Source of the DNA: JACMLD01 sp039915085 | Lineage (GTDB): Bacteria; Bacteroidota; Bacteroidia; Chitinophagales; Chitinophagaceae | Reading direction: 5' to 3' | Assembly (NCBI GenBank): GCA_039915085.1 | Contig: JBDSOC010000239.1 | Coordinates: 1 to 6,047, forward strand | Length of the DNA: 6,047 nucleotides | Part shown: piece after piece, positions 1 to 6,047 of the stretch | Numbering within the stretch: the stretch's first letter is position 1 | Layout of the letters: every line of letters starts with the position of its first letter | Program-made: the position numbers and the translations under genes | Notes under the pieces: model-generated | Told to the model about the DNA's origin: nothing | The model's database searches: none | The model's input: the letters and a program-made list of their open reading frames with translations, nothing else

Positions 1-54
1 CGCGGCGCAGGATAGGATAATCAGGAAAGTCTTCCAGTTCATTTTAATAGCCAT
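1..54 (-). CDS. 5' end of a minus-strand gene with a lipoprotein-like signal peptide (partial)
   Basis: Read on the minus strand, an ATG at 54-52 opens a frame that runs off the window edge without a stop, giving MAIKMNWKTFLIILSCAA. A second in-frame ATG at 42-40 (MNWKTF...) is an equally good start. The peptide has a lysine-containing n-region, a short hydrophobic core (FLIIL) and a cysteine in an I-L-S-C context, which fits a signal peptidase II lipobox. That would make the product an exported lipoprotein, but only 14 to 18 residues are visible, so neither the family nor the function can be named. The gene is divergent from porU, with a gene-poor stretch of several hundred bases between them. 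The frame stays open upstream for at least 90 bases but has no further ATG there. A chance open frame at the edge cannot be excluded. Confidence 0.4.
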   Translation of the reverse strand, partial: MAIKMNWKTFLIILSCAA

Positions 55-453
55 TTTGAAGCCGGTTTTAGAATAAAATAACGGGATGTTGAAACTTATA
101 TTGTATTTGAGGGTAAAGGTTTTACTCCGCACCTGCGAATATAAGTAGCTTTCGGCTATCGGGTTCGTATAAATACGTTAAAAACATTGCAGTGCATGCT
201 TCAGCCCAGATCACTTTTGACCAATACCGCCAGCCATGGGCTACCAAGCAAAACCTGGGCCGGGCTCCGCAGCTACAGCTGCAAATCATCTTTTTTTGAC
301 AGGCCGCCCCATACAGTATGGCGGGTATAATCTACTTATATATAATTAGTCGTCCCTCAAAAGGTAGGATTGGCGCAGCTGAAGTCACAGTAGTACAGAA
401 GCCTAATCAGGGAACTATGTCGAAATCGGGCAAATAAGAGACGTTTCCATTTT

Positions 454-496
454 CCTTCTCCAAGTTGGAGAAGGTGGCCGAAGGCCGGATGAGGTG
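454..496. repeat. REP-like palindromic intergenic repeat
   Basis: Positions 454-474 form a perfect palindrome, with arms ccttctccaa and ttggagaagg around a single central g. A second small hairpin follows at once at 476-486, ggcc-gaa-ggcc, then ggatgaggtg at 487-496. This arrangement (ttctcc...ggagaagg, then a GGCC/GGCC mini-hairpin, then GGATGAGG) resembles, from memory, a dispersed intergenic repeat found in many bacterial genomes. When translated it gives the telltale spurious peptide 'SPHPAFGHLL', seen in many wrongly called hypothetical proteins. Only one copy is present here, so its repeat status is inferred by resemblance. It may act on RNA as a stem-loop, but it has no T-tract and is not a classical terminator. 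Confidence 0.55.
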
Positions 497-517
497 AATT
501 TCGACTGGCTTTTTTGC

Positions 518-545
518 GGTACTTTTTTTCCATAAAAAAAGTACC
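518..545. repeat. Perfect 12-bp inverted repeat (GGTAC-T7 hairpin)
   Basis: The arms ggtacttttttt (518-529) and aaaaaaagtacc (534-540 plus 541-545) are exact reverse complements separated by the 4-base loop ccat. This predicts a 12-bp hairpin with a GC-containing base and an A/T-only upper stem. It begins 21 bases after the REP-like palindrome, so the two may form one composite dispersed element. There is no T-run immediately after the stem on either strand, so it is not a canonical intrinsic terminator, although its own T7/A7 arms could have some terminator-like effect. From memory, GGTACTTTTTT/AAAAAAGTACC hairpins are common in Bacteroidota intergenic DNA. That should be checked by counting copies in the genome. 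Confidence 0.6.
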
Positions 546-672
546 AAAAGGTAAATTAGAAAAGATGATTTTGCAAGATTTCATAACTATGGCATAAAAG
601 CAAGTATTTTTTTTGAATACAATATGAAGAAAAAAAACTGCCAGCAAGGATTTCAGACTTTTTGAGGGTTAA

Positions 673-825
673 CTAATTAGGTTCGCCCGTGTTCAGCGCC
701 TGATAGTCTTGCCTGGTTACCAGATAATTATTAATACCAGGCATAATACCCTCCCGTGAACAGCGTTCATAAGCTGTAAAGCCGATGGTGTATGCGAACT
801 GGTTGTTTTTTGCTGCTGCTGACAT
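673..825 (-). CDS. Possible small protein, 50 residues, head-to-head overlap with porU
   Basis: On the minus strand, an ATG at 825-823 starts a 50-codon frame ending in TAG at 673 (MSAAAKNNQF... to ...ALNTGEPN). An ATG 12 codons further upstream (861) would give 62 residues, but those extra codons lie wholly inside porU's signal-peptide region. An AGGA sits just before the 825 start, although porU coding constrains that sequence. About 40 codons (672-791) lie outside porU, and they read like ordinary protein: mixed polar and hydrophobic residues with codon choices like those of the neighbouring genes. No signal peptide, membrane segment or known motif is visible, and I do not recognise the family. 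It could be a real small protein, the 3' remnant of a lost gene, or chance. If transcribed, its message would be antisense to the porU leader and first codons. Confidence 0.25.
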   Translation of the reverse strand: MSAAAKNNQFAYTIGFTAYERCSREGIMPGINNYLVTRQDYQALNTGEPN

Positions 826-3800
826 TTTTCCTGTTGCCCGTTTTGCGGGGGCAGCGATCATATAAAAATGCGTCAGTACTGGCTTCCGGCAACTGGTACA
901 AAATTGCAGTTAGCGAGCCCGGCGTATATAAAATAAACATCCCGCTTTTAAATAAATTGGGCATTAATACCAGCAATCTCTCTTCAGCTGCTATCAGGTT
1001 ATTTGGAAACGGTGGCGCTATGTTGCCGGAAGCCTGTAATGGCTTTAAAAATGATGACCTGGTTGAAAATGCCATCCAGGTAATAGATGGAGGAGACGGC
1101 CTATTTAATGGCAATGATTATTTCCTTTTTTTTACTACCGGACCCGATACATGGATAAAAGACTCTGTTAACCAGCGTTTTAAACATCAAAAGCACTTAT
1201 ATAGCAACCAATCCTATTATTTTATAACTATAGGCGGTACGGGAAAACGCGTACCAGCCCAAAACAGCTCCCTGTTGCCCAATACCACTGTTACTTCTTT
1301 TTCTGAACGCTGGTTTCATGAACTGGATACCGTTAATTTGTTAAACAGCGGTAAAGACTGGTATGGCGAAGAATTATCCGCATCAGATGGCCATACTACC
1401 AGCCAGGCATTTTCTGTTCCGTTACAGGGTATTAATACTGCACAGCCAGCAACCATTGTTTCAGCCTGCGTGGCCCGGTCCGTAAACGGCAGCAGCCTGT
1501 TTACAACGAATATAAATGGGCAGCCTGTTTTACAGCATGATATAGCGGCTGTTGGCAATACCAATCTTGACCTGTTTGCGAAAAGCTCACAATCTGCCGC
1601 CAGTTTTACTCCCGGCGCTAATTTATTTGTTTCTTACAATTTTACCCCAGGTGGTGCCAACGCCCGGGGCTGGATAGACTGGTTTGAAATTTTTTGCAGG
1701 AGAAATTTATCACTTACCAAAAATGAGCAACTGCTTTTTCGCGATTGGAACAGTGTTGCGCCCGCGGCTATATCCAGATTTATTATACAAAATGCTGCTG
1801 CAGCCCAGGTATGGGATGTAACCAACGCCACAGATCCGCTGAATATGACCAGCACAGCAAATGGAAGTGATTTATCATTTATAAATAATACTTCTTCATT
1901 GCGTGAATACATTGCTTTTTCAACTGATTTCCTGGTGCCGGAAGCTATTAATAAAACAGCCAACCAGGATTTGCACAATAGCCAGCCTGCTGATCTGATT
2001 ATAGTGACGTATCCGCCATTACTGCAGCAGGCGCAGCGGATTGCTGCATTTCACCAGCAAAAAGATAATTTAAAAACTGTTACCGTAACAACAGATCAGG
2101 TGTTCAATGAGTTTTCATCAGGTATTGCCGATCCCACCGCTATCCGCGATTTTGTAAAAATGTATTATGATAAAGCCGGTGCAGACAGCAGCCAGCGTCC
2201 CAAATATCTGTTGTTGCTCGGAGATGCATCGTATGATTACAAGAATCGCACAAAAAATAACAGTAATTATGTGCCGGGCTATCAAAACAATGCTTCGCTT
2301 GATCCTTTGTCAACCTATACTTCTGATGATTTCTTTGGATTTTTAGATGATAAGGAAGATATCAATGATGTGCTAATACCCAACCTGCTTGATATTGGTA
2401 TAGGCAGAATACCCGCACAAACGCCTGCACAGGCCAGTGCTTATGTTGATAAATTAATTAACTATACGGACCCTAAAAGCTTGGGTCCATGGCGCAATGA
2501 ACAAACTTTTATTGCCGACGACCAGGATGCAAACCTCCACTTTAACGATGCCGAAGTAATTACAAATGCTAGTACCATTGCTAATCCATTGTTTATTCAA
2601 AATAAAATTTACCTGGATGCTTACACACAAGCCAGTACGCCAGCGGGCAGCCGTTACCCGGAAGTAAACCAGGCCATTAATAACCAGGTGCAAAATGGAA
2701 CGCTTATCTGGAACTACAACGGGCATGGAAGTTCCACCAGGCTGGCAGAAGAAGTGGTGCTTGAGAAAAATATTGTAGACACATGGCATAATACCTACCG
2801 CCTGCCATTGTTTATTACTGCCACCTGCGACTTTGCGCCTTACGATAACCCGGCTGTTAATTCATTGGGAGAAGATATTTTGCTGCGCGAAAAAACCGGG
2901 GCCATTGCATTAATGACAACCACCCGCCTGGTATTTGCTTTCAGTAACCGTATCATGAACAAAAATTATTTGCAGGCGGCTTTACAACCCAGGAACGATG
3001 GATCTTATATGAGTTTGGGTGAAGCCGTGAAACAAGCCAAAAACCTCACTTACCAAACCCAGGCAGATATAACCAATAACAGGAAATTTACTTTGCTGGG
3101 AGATCCGGCTTTAACCCTTGCCTATCCAAAATACCGTGTACAAACGCTCACTGTAAATGGAAAAGCAGTCAATGCACAGCCAGATACTTTAAAGGCACTT
3201 AATAAATACAATATTGGCGGCAATGTAACTGATGTGCAGGGCAATCAGCTCAACAGTTTTAATGGGGTTTTATATGCAACCATTTTTGATAAAGCGGAAA
3301 CAATTTCTACACGTGGAAACGATGCAGATAGTTACCAGCAAAATTTCCAGGTACAACGATCCCCCATTTTTAAGGGGAAAGTGAATGTTGTCAATGGCCA
3401 GTTTGATTTCAGCTTTATTGTTCCAAAAGATATTAATTACCAGCCGGGAAATGGCAGGATTAATTATTATGCAGATAACGGCCAATTGGATGGCAACGGC
3501 AATTTTAACGGTTTTTTGATTGGTGGCTCCCAGGTCGTAAGCAGCGACAATGCCGGACCGGTAATTAAAGCTTACCTGGACGATGAAAAATTTATAAATG
3601 GGAATACGGTAAATCCGGCGCCGGTATTATTATTGAACCTTGCCGACTCTTCAGGCATCAATATTGCAGGTACGGGCATCGGTCATGATATAACAGCTAT
3701 TGTAGACGGGGATACAAAGCAAATGTATGTCCTCAATAGTTTTTTTGAAACAGAGCTGGACAGTTACCAGAAAGGCAGCATACGTTTTCAATTGCCGGCT

Positions 3801-4205
3801 ATGACCGAAGGCACTCATACCATGGTAATTAAAGCCTGGGATGTGGCCAATAACAGCAGTGAAGTGACCATCCGTTTCAGGGTAGTAAAACAAGGGCTGC
3901 GTATTGATAATGTGATGAATTACCCCAACCCTTTTACTGCCCGTACCAGTTTTAGGTTTGAGCACAACAGGCCAGGTATAAACTTAAAATTGAATATGAA
4001 AATATTTACAGCATTTGGTAAACTGGTGAAAACAATTGAAACAACAATAAATACAACTGGAAACCGTTCAAGTGATATTGACTGGCCGGGTACAGATGAT
4101 AGTGGAAGAATACTGGCCCCCGGTATTTATATTTATCAATTACAGGTTACTTCAGCAGCAGATGGCGAAACGGCCGTAAAATCGGGCAAACTGCTGCGTT
4201 TGTAA
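792..4205 (+). CDS. porU: Type IX secretion system sortase PorU (C25 gingipain-family peptidase)
   Basis: PorU is the cell-surface sortase of the T9SS. It removes the C-terminal domain of secreted cargo and joins the new end to an anionic lipopolysaccharide-type anchor, working with PorV and other attachment-complex members. The product has 1137 residues, close to the Porphyromonas gingivalis protein (about 1158). Residues 1-20 form a signal peptide with a long Leu/Phe core, probably cut near G20/Q21. A beta-rich N-terminal region runs to about 395. The C25 peptidase domain spans about 399-775, with LLLLGDASYDY at 473-483, the catalytic His in NYNGHGS (H645), the catalytic Cys in TATCDF (C679) and a closing LLGDPAL near 768-774. 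The 34-residue His-Cys spacing matches the family (H657/C690 in P. gingivalis, from memory). Ig-like beta domains follow, and then a CTD-like module from about 1035 with YPNPF at 1044-1048. An in-frame TAA at 777-779 leaves 792 as the only ATG start before the signal peptide. Confidence 0.96.
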   Translation: MRTGCFLLLLTFFLLPVLRGQRSYKNASVLASGNWYKIAVSEPGVYKINIPLLNKLGINTSNLSSAAIRLFGNGGAMLPEACNGFKNDDLVENAIQVIDGGDGLFNGNDYFLFFTTGPDTWIKDSVNQRFKHQKHLYSNQSYYFITIGGTGKRVPAQNSSLLPNTTVTSFSERWFHELDTVNLLNSGKDWYGEELSASDGHTTSQAFSVPLQGINTAQPATIVSACVARSVNGSSLFTTNINGQPVLQHDIAAVGNTNLDLFAKSSQSAASFTPGANLFVSYNFTPGGANARGWIDWFEIFCRRNLSLTKNEQLLFRDWNSVAPAAISRFIIQNAAAAQVWDVTNATDPLNMTSTANGSDLSFINNTSSLREYIAFSTDFLVPEAINKTANQDLHNSQPADLIIVTYPPLLQQAQRIAAFHQQKDNLKTVTVTTDQVFNEFSSGIADPTAIRDFVKMYYDKAGADSSQRPKYLLLLGDASYDYKNRTKNNSNYVPGYQNNASLDPLSTYTSDDFFGFLDDKEDINDVLIPNLLDIGIGRIPAQTPAQASAYVDKLINYTDPKSLGPWRNEQTFIADDQDANLHFNDAEVITNASTIANPLFIQNKIYLDAYTQASTPAGSRYPEVNQAINNQVQNGTLIWNYNGHGSSTRLAEEVVLEKNIVDTWHNTYRLPLFITATCDFAPYDNPAVNSLGEDILLREKTGAIALMTTTRLVFAFSNRIMNKNYLQAALQPRNDGSYMSLGEAVKQAKNLTYQTQADITNNRKFTLLGDPALTLAYPKYRVQTLTVNGKAVNAQPDTLKALNKYNIGGNVTDVQGNQLNSFNGVLYATIFDKAETISTRGNDADSYQQNFQVQRSPIFKGKVNVVNGQFDFSFIVPKDINYQPGNGRINYYADNGQLDGNGNFNGFLIGGSQVVSSDNAGPVIKAYLDDEKFINGNTVNPAPVLLLNLADSSGINIAGTGIGHDITAIVDGDTKQMYVLNSFFETELDSYQKGSIRFQLPAMTEGTHTMVIKAWDVANNSSEVTIRFRVVKQGLRIDNVMNYPNPFTARTSFRFEHNRPGINLKLNMKIFTAFGKLVKTIETTINTTGNRSSDIDWPGTDDSGRILAPGIYIYQLQVTSAADGETAVKSGKLLRL

Positions 4206-4227
4206 TTCATATTTACTTAAAAATCTG

Positions 4228-4235
4228 TAATTTAG
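4228..4235 (+). promoter_or_regulatory. Weak candidate -7 element upstream of porV
   Basis: TAATTTAG, followed by C, in the 87-bp porU-porV gap differs at one position from the Bacteroidota -7 consensus TAnnTTTG and would give a leader of roughly 50 bases before the porV ATG. The nearest upstream TTTG (4199-4202) is 25 bases away, longer than the usual spacing, so the match is poor. porV may instead, or in addition, be read through from porU, since no terminator is visible in the gap. Confidence 0.2.
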
Positions 4236-4292
4236 CCGCTTATATTAAAACCTGAAAGCTATAGAAAAAAACTATACGTAAAATTATTTTAG

Positions 4293-5492
4293 ATGAAAAG
4301 CAATAAGACCTTTAAACTAATTGCGTCAATTTTACTTGTTTCTGGATCCACTGCATTAAAGGCACAGACTACCTCTGCTAATAAAATTAATGTTGTCACA
4401 ACTGCGGTTCCTTTTTTACGTATTTCACCCGATGCGCGCGCGGGCGGTATGGGTGAAGTTGGTATAGCTACTTCACCCGATGTAAATTCTGCTTTCTGGA
4501 ACCTTGCCAAAACCTCCTTTAATGAAAGCAAGGGTGGTATAGGGTTAACTTACACGCCCTGGCTGAGAAAATTGCAATTAAATGATGTGTACCTGGCCAC
4601 TTTGGCGGGTTATTATAAAATCAGTAATGATGAAGCTATCACGGCTTCTATGCGTTATTTCAGCCTGGGTAATATACAGTTTACTGATAATTCCGGTCAG
4701 GATCTGGGTCAGTTCAGACCAAGAGAGTTTAGTTTTGATGCGGGCTATACCCGTAAACTGTCTGATAAGCTGGGCCTTGGTGTAGCATTGCGCTATATTC
4801 ATTCTAACCTTGCTTCCGGCGCAGCGGGTACTTCAGGTACTACTTATAAAGCAGGAAATGCTATTGCCGGTGATATCTCCTTGTATTATCATGGTCTGAA
4901 TACAACTGGTGAAGGCTGGAACTTTGGTGTTACACTAACCAACCTGGGTTCTAAAATTGGTTATACCAATGATGCCAATCAAAAAGATTTTATACCTGCT
5001 AACCTTGGTTTGGGGGCGGCCCATACATGGGTGTTTGATGAAAGCAATAAAATAACACTGGGTCTTGATATTAATAAATTGCTGGTGCCAACACCGCCGG
5101 TATATACAGGTGATTTTTCTACTGACTCTGCATCCCAGGCCGGCTATAGAAGCAAAAGCTCTATCAATGGCTGGTTCAATTCATTCAGCGCACCGGGTGG
5201 TTTCTCTGAAACGTTGAAAGAGTTCCAGATTTCAGGTGGTATGGAATACACCTATATGGATCAGTTCTCATTGCGTGGCGGTTATTTTTACGAAGACAAA
5301 TTAAAAGGAAACCGCAAATATTTTACATTGGGCGCGGGTCTTAAATACAATGTTTTTGGTTTAAACGTTTCGTATATCATTCCTTCCGGAAGCGGTATCA
5401 ATCAAAACCCTTTGTCAAGCACATTGCGTTTCAGTCTGTTGTTTGATCTTGACAGCGAAACAAATGGCAGCAATGGCAGTACCAGTAAATAA
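4293..5492 (+). CDS. porV: Type IX secretion system outer-membrane protein PorV (LptO/PG27 family)
   Basis: PorV is an outer-membrane beta-barrel of the FadL-like type. It binds CTD-bearing cargo as it leaves the T9SS translocon and delivers it to the PorU attachment complex. The 399-residue length matches the family (about 390). Residues 1-24 are a signal peptide (Lys-rich start, hydrophobic core, ending LKA before Q25). The family signature follows at 38-54, AVPFLRISPDARAGGMG, then SPDVNSAFWNLAK at 61-73. Later landmarks are PTPPVY, the loop SFSAPGGFSETLKEF, the barrel segment with LRGGYFYEDKLKGNRKYF, and a final strand containing NPLSSTLRFSLLFDL. After this strand comes a Ser/Asn/Gly-rich tail of about 14 residues. 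An in-frame TAG directly precedes the ATG, fixing the start. The gene ends in tandem stops (TAATAA, 5490-5495). It lies 87 bases after porU, and the pairing strongly supports both names. Confidence 0.96.
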   Translation: MKSNKTFKLIASILLVSGSTALKAQTTSANKINVVTTAVPFLRISPDARAGGMGEVGIATSPDVNSAFWNLAKTSFNESKGGIGLTYTPWLRKLQLNDVYLATLAGYYKISNDEAITASMRYFSLGNIQFTDNSGQDLGQFRPREFSFDAGYTRKLSDKLGLGVALRYIHSNLASGAAGTSGTTYKAGNAIAGDISLYYHGLNTTGEGWNFGVTLTNLGSKIGYTNDANQKDFIPANLGLGAAHTWVFDESNKITLGLDINKLLVPTPPVYTGDFSTDSASQAGYRSKSSINGWFNSFSAPGGFSETLKEFQISGGMEYTYMDQFSLRGGYFYEDKLKGNRKYFTLGAGLKYNVFGLNVSYIIPSGSGINQNPLSSTLRFSLLFDLDSETNGSNGSTSK

Positions 5493-5515
5493 TAAGTTCA
5501 TTATAATATAATTTG

Positions 5516-5544
5516 AAAGCGTTCCCAAAAGGAGCGCTTTTTTT
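5516..5544 (+). terminator. Rho-independent terminator after porV
   Basis: The stem aaagcgttcc (5516-5525) pairs with ggagcgcttt (5531-5540) over 10 base pairs, including one G-U wobble, around the 5-base loop caaaa. The run of seven T's at 5538-5544 completes a classic intrinsic terminator 24 bases after the porV stop codon. It marks the end of the porU-porV transcription unit and implies that ispF downstream needs its own promoter. Confidence 0.88.
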
Positions 5545-5558
5545 ATTTCACCATCATA

Positions 5559-5697
5559 TTTCACGCAGCGGACACAAATGGGCTATGATCACAGCAGTAT
5601 CTTTGCGTTCCCTGCATAGTTTGAATACTGGCATGAAGTTTTTCCTTCTTTTTGTTTTTCTTTGTGTCCGTTGTTCCGCTGTGTCCGCTGCGTGAAA
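5559..5697. repeat. 139-nt element bounded by perfect 18-bp inverted repeats
   Basis: The left arm tttcacgcagcggacaca (5559-5576) is the exact reverse complement of the right arm at 5680-5697, with 103 bases between. Just inside and including the right arm, 5663-5697 reads as four degenerate 8-9-base units (TGTGTCCGT, TGTTCCGC, TGTGTCCGC, TGCGTGAAA). A T/C-rich run precedes them at 5639-5662. No gene is credible inside: the open frames crossing it are short and compositionally poor. The flanks (tcatat / cgttat) show no target-site duplication, so a MITE-like origin is only a possibility. It could equally be a dispersed non-mobile repeat or a long-range RNA stem. It fills most of the gap between the porV terminator and ispF, so the ispF promoter must lie in or next to it. 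I found no exact TAnnTTTG there. Confidence 0.6.
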
Positions 5698-5718
5698 CGT
5701 TATTAAACAAATCATCTT

Positions 5719-6047
5719 ATGTCGTACAGAATCGGATTTGGTATAGATTTTCATCAACTGGCAGAAGGTCGTGATTTATGGATAGGCGGTGTTAAGATTC
5801 CGCACCATAAAGGCTCATTAGGTCATAGCGATGCCGATGTATTATTGCATGCCATCTGTGATGCGTTGCTGGGTGCACTGGCATTGGGCGATATAGGTAT
5901 GCATTTTCCCAATACAGATGCGGCTTATAAAAACATCGACAGTAAAATTCTTTTGCAAAAATGTTTTGAACTGATTAAACAAAAAGGATACAAAGTGGTG
6001 AATGTAGACAGCAGCATTTGCCTGGAAGAGCCCAAAATAAAAAAGTA
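5719..6047 (+). CDS. ispF: 2-C-methyl-D-erythritol 2,4-cyclodiphosphate synthase IspF (partial, 3' end missing)
   Basis: IspF converts 4-diphosphocytidyl-2-C-methyl-D-erythritol 2-phosphate to the 2,4-cyclodiphosphate with release of CMP, in the cytosolic MEP pathway to isoprenoid precursors. The first 109 of roughly 160 residues are present. The N-terminal GFGIDFHQL carries the divalent-metal ligands D10 and H12. GHSDADVLLHAICDALLGA (35-53) supplies the third ligand, H44, and the usual HSDxD loop. ALGDIGMHFPNTD (55-67) is the conserved substrate-binding segment. The visible end, NVDSSICLEEPKI, matches the expected strand before the C-terminal part. An in-frame TAA at 5704-5706 makes 5719 the only plausible ATG, and an A-rich leader without Shine-Dalgarno fits Bacteroidota. 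A terminator and a repeat element separate it from porV, so it is probably transcribed independently. From memory, ispF also follows porV in P. gingivalis. Confidence 0.96.
   Translation, partial: MSYRIGFGIDFHQLAEGRDLWIGGVKIPHHKGSLGHSDADVLLHAICDALLGALALGDIGMHFPNTDAAYKNIDSKILLQKCFELIKQKGYKVVNVDSSICLEEPKIKK

Larger units (their letters stand above)
55..672. other. Gene-free intergenic region rich in inverted repeats
   Basis: I see no credible gene in this stretch. The one long minus-strand open frame (357-647) runs straight through two palindromic repeats and reads as low-quality protein. Structure that is visible: a 6-bp palindrome gcagct-ac-agctgc at 269-282; an imperfect inverted repeat at 304-324 (ccgcc/ggcgg outer arms, atac/gtat inner arms); the repeat elements at 454-496 and 518-545, listed separately; and AT-rich runs at 331-350 and 600-640. 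The region lies between a minus-strand gene and porU, so promoters for both should be in it or just after it. I found no exact match to the Bacteroidota -7 consensus TAnnTTTG with a well-spaced -33 TTTG. The nearest minus-strand candidate is TAAGTTTC (98-91), about 40 bases before the minus-strand start, with no good -33 partner. Confidence 0.6.

Noticed and set aside
357..647. 96-codon open frame on the minus strand
   Set aside because: It passes through both palindromic repeats and produces the 'SPHPAFGHLL' peptide typical of translated intergenic repeats. The composition is otherwise AT-driven (F/K/I runs), with no recognisable domain.
659..685. TTTG (661-664) and TAGGTTCG (678-685) as a porU promoter
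   Set aside because: The -7 box has one mismatch and the spacer is only 13 bases, well short of the usual Bacteroidota spacing.
4260..4276. TATAG / CTATA inverted repeat in the porV leader
   Set aside because: The arms are only 5 bp, A/T-dominated and around an A-run. This is expected by chance in such AT-rich DNA.
767..4802. Numerous open frames of 60-115 codons antisense to, or out of frame within, porU and porV
   Set aside because: They are shadows of two confidently identified long genes. Only the 673-825 frame extends meaningfully outside a known gene, so only that one is kept.
5503..5515. tataatttg as a promoter -7 box for ispF
   Set aside because: The spacing inside the box is off by one base relative to TAnnTTTG, and it lies upstream of the intrinsic terminator, which would stop the transcript.
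5513..5757. Open frames of 60 codons (+) and 67 codons (-) across the porV-ispF gap
   Set aside because: Both are built from the terminator and the inverted-repeat element, and the minus one also overlaps the ispF start. They have no protein-like features.

Overview
This window comes from a member of the Bacteroidota. The main evidence is an adjacent pair of type IX secretion system (T9SS) genes, porU and porV. T9SS is essentially confined to that phylum. The moderate-to-low GC, A-rich start regions without Shine-Dalgarno sites, and a CTD-like 'YPNPF' C-terminal domain in PorU agree with this. A Chitinophagaceae-like source is my impression from overall protein style, not something the sequence proves.

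Layout. Positions 1-54 hold the extreme 5' end of a minus-strand gene with a lipoprotein-like signal peptide. Positions 55-672 are a long gene-free stretch containing several inverted repeats, including two compact palindromic elements (454-496 and 518-545) that look like dispersed intergenic repeats. At 673-825 a possible 50-residue minus-strand ORF overlaps the start of porU head to head. porU (792-4205) is complete and encodes the T9SS gingipain-family (C25) sortase. After an 87-bp AT-rich gap comes porV (4293-5492), also complete, encoding the outer-membrane beta-barrel shuttle/attachment protein. A clear Rho-independent terminator follows at 5516-5544. Next is a 139-nt segment bounded by perfect 18-bp inverted repeats (5559-5697). 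The window ends in the first 109 codons of ispF (5719 to the edge), the MEP-pathway cyclodiphosphate synthase.

How the genes work together. Cargo proteins with a C-terminal domain cross the outer membrane through the T9SS translocon, are collected by PorV, and are passed to PorU, which cleaves the CTD and links the protein to a surface lipopolysaccharide-type anchor. Both proteins keep their family hallmarks: a His/Cys dyad at H645/C679 in PorU, and the N-terminal 'PFLRISPDARAGGMG' and 'APGGFSE' motifs in PorV. ispF has no known mechanistic link to secretion and is separated from porV by a terminator, so it is a syntenic neighbour and probably not an operon partner.

I see no convincing undescribed system. 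The least explained items are the head-to-head small ORF over the porU start, the 139-nt inverted-repeat element before ispF, and the repeat cluster upstream of porU.
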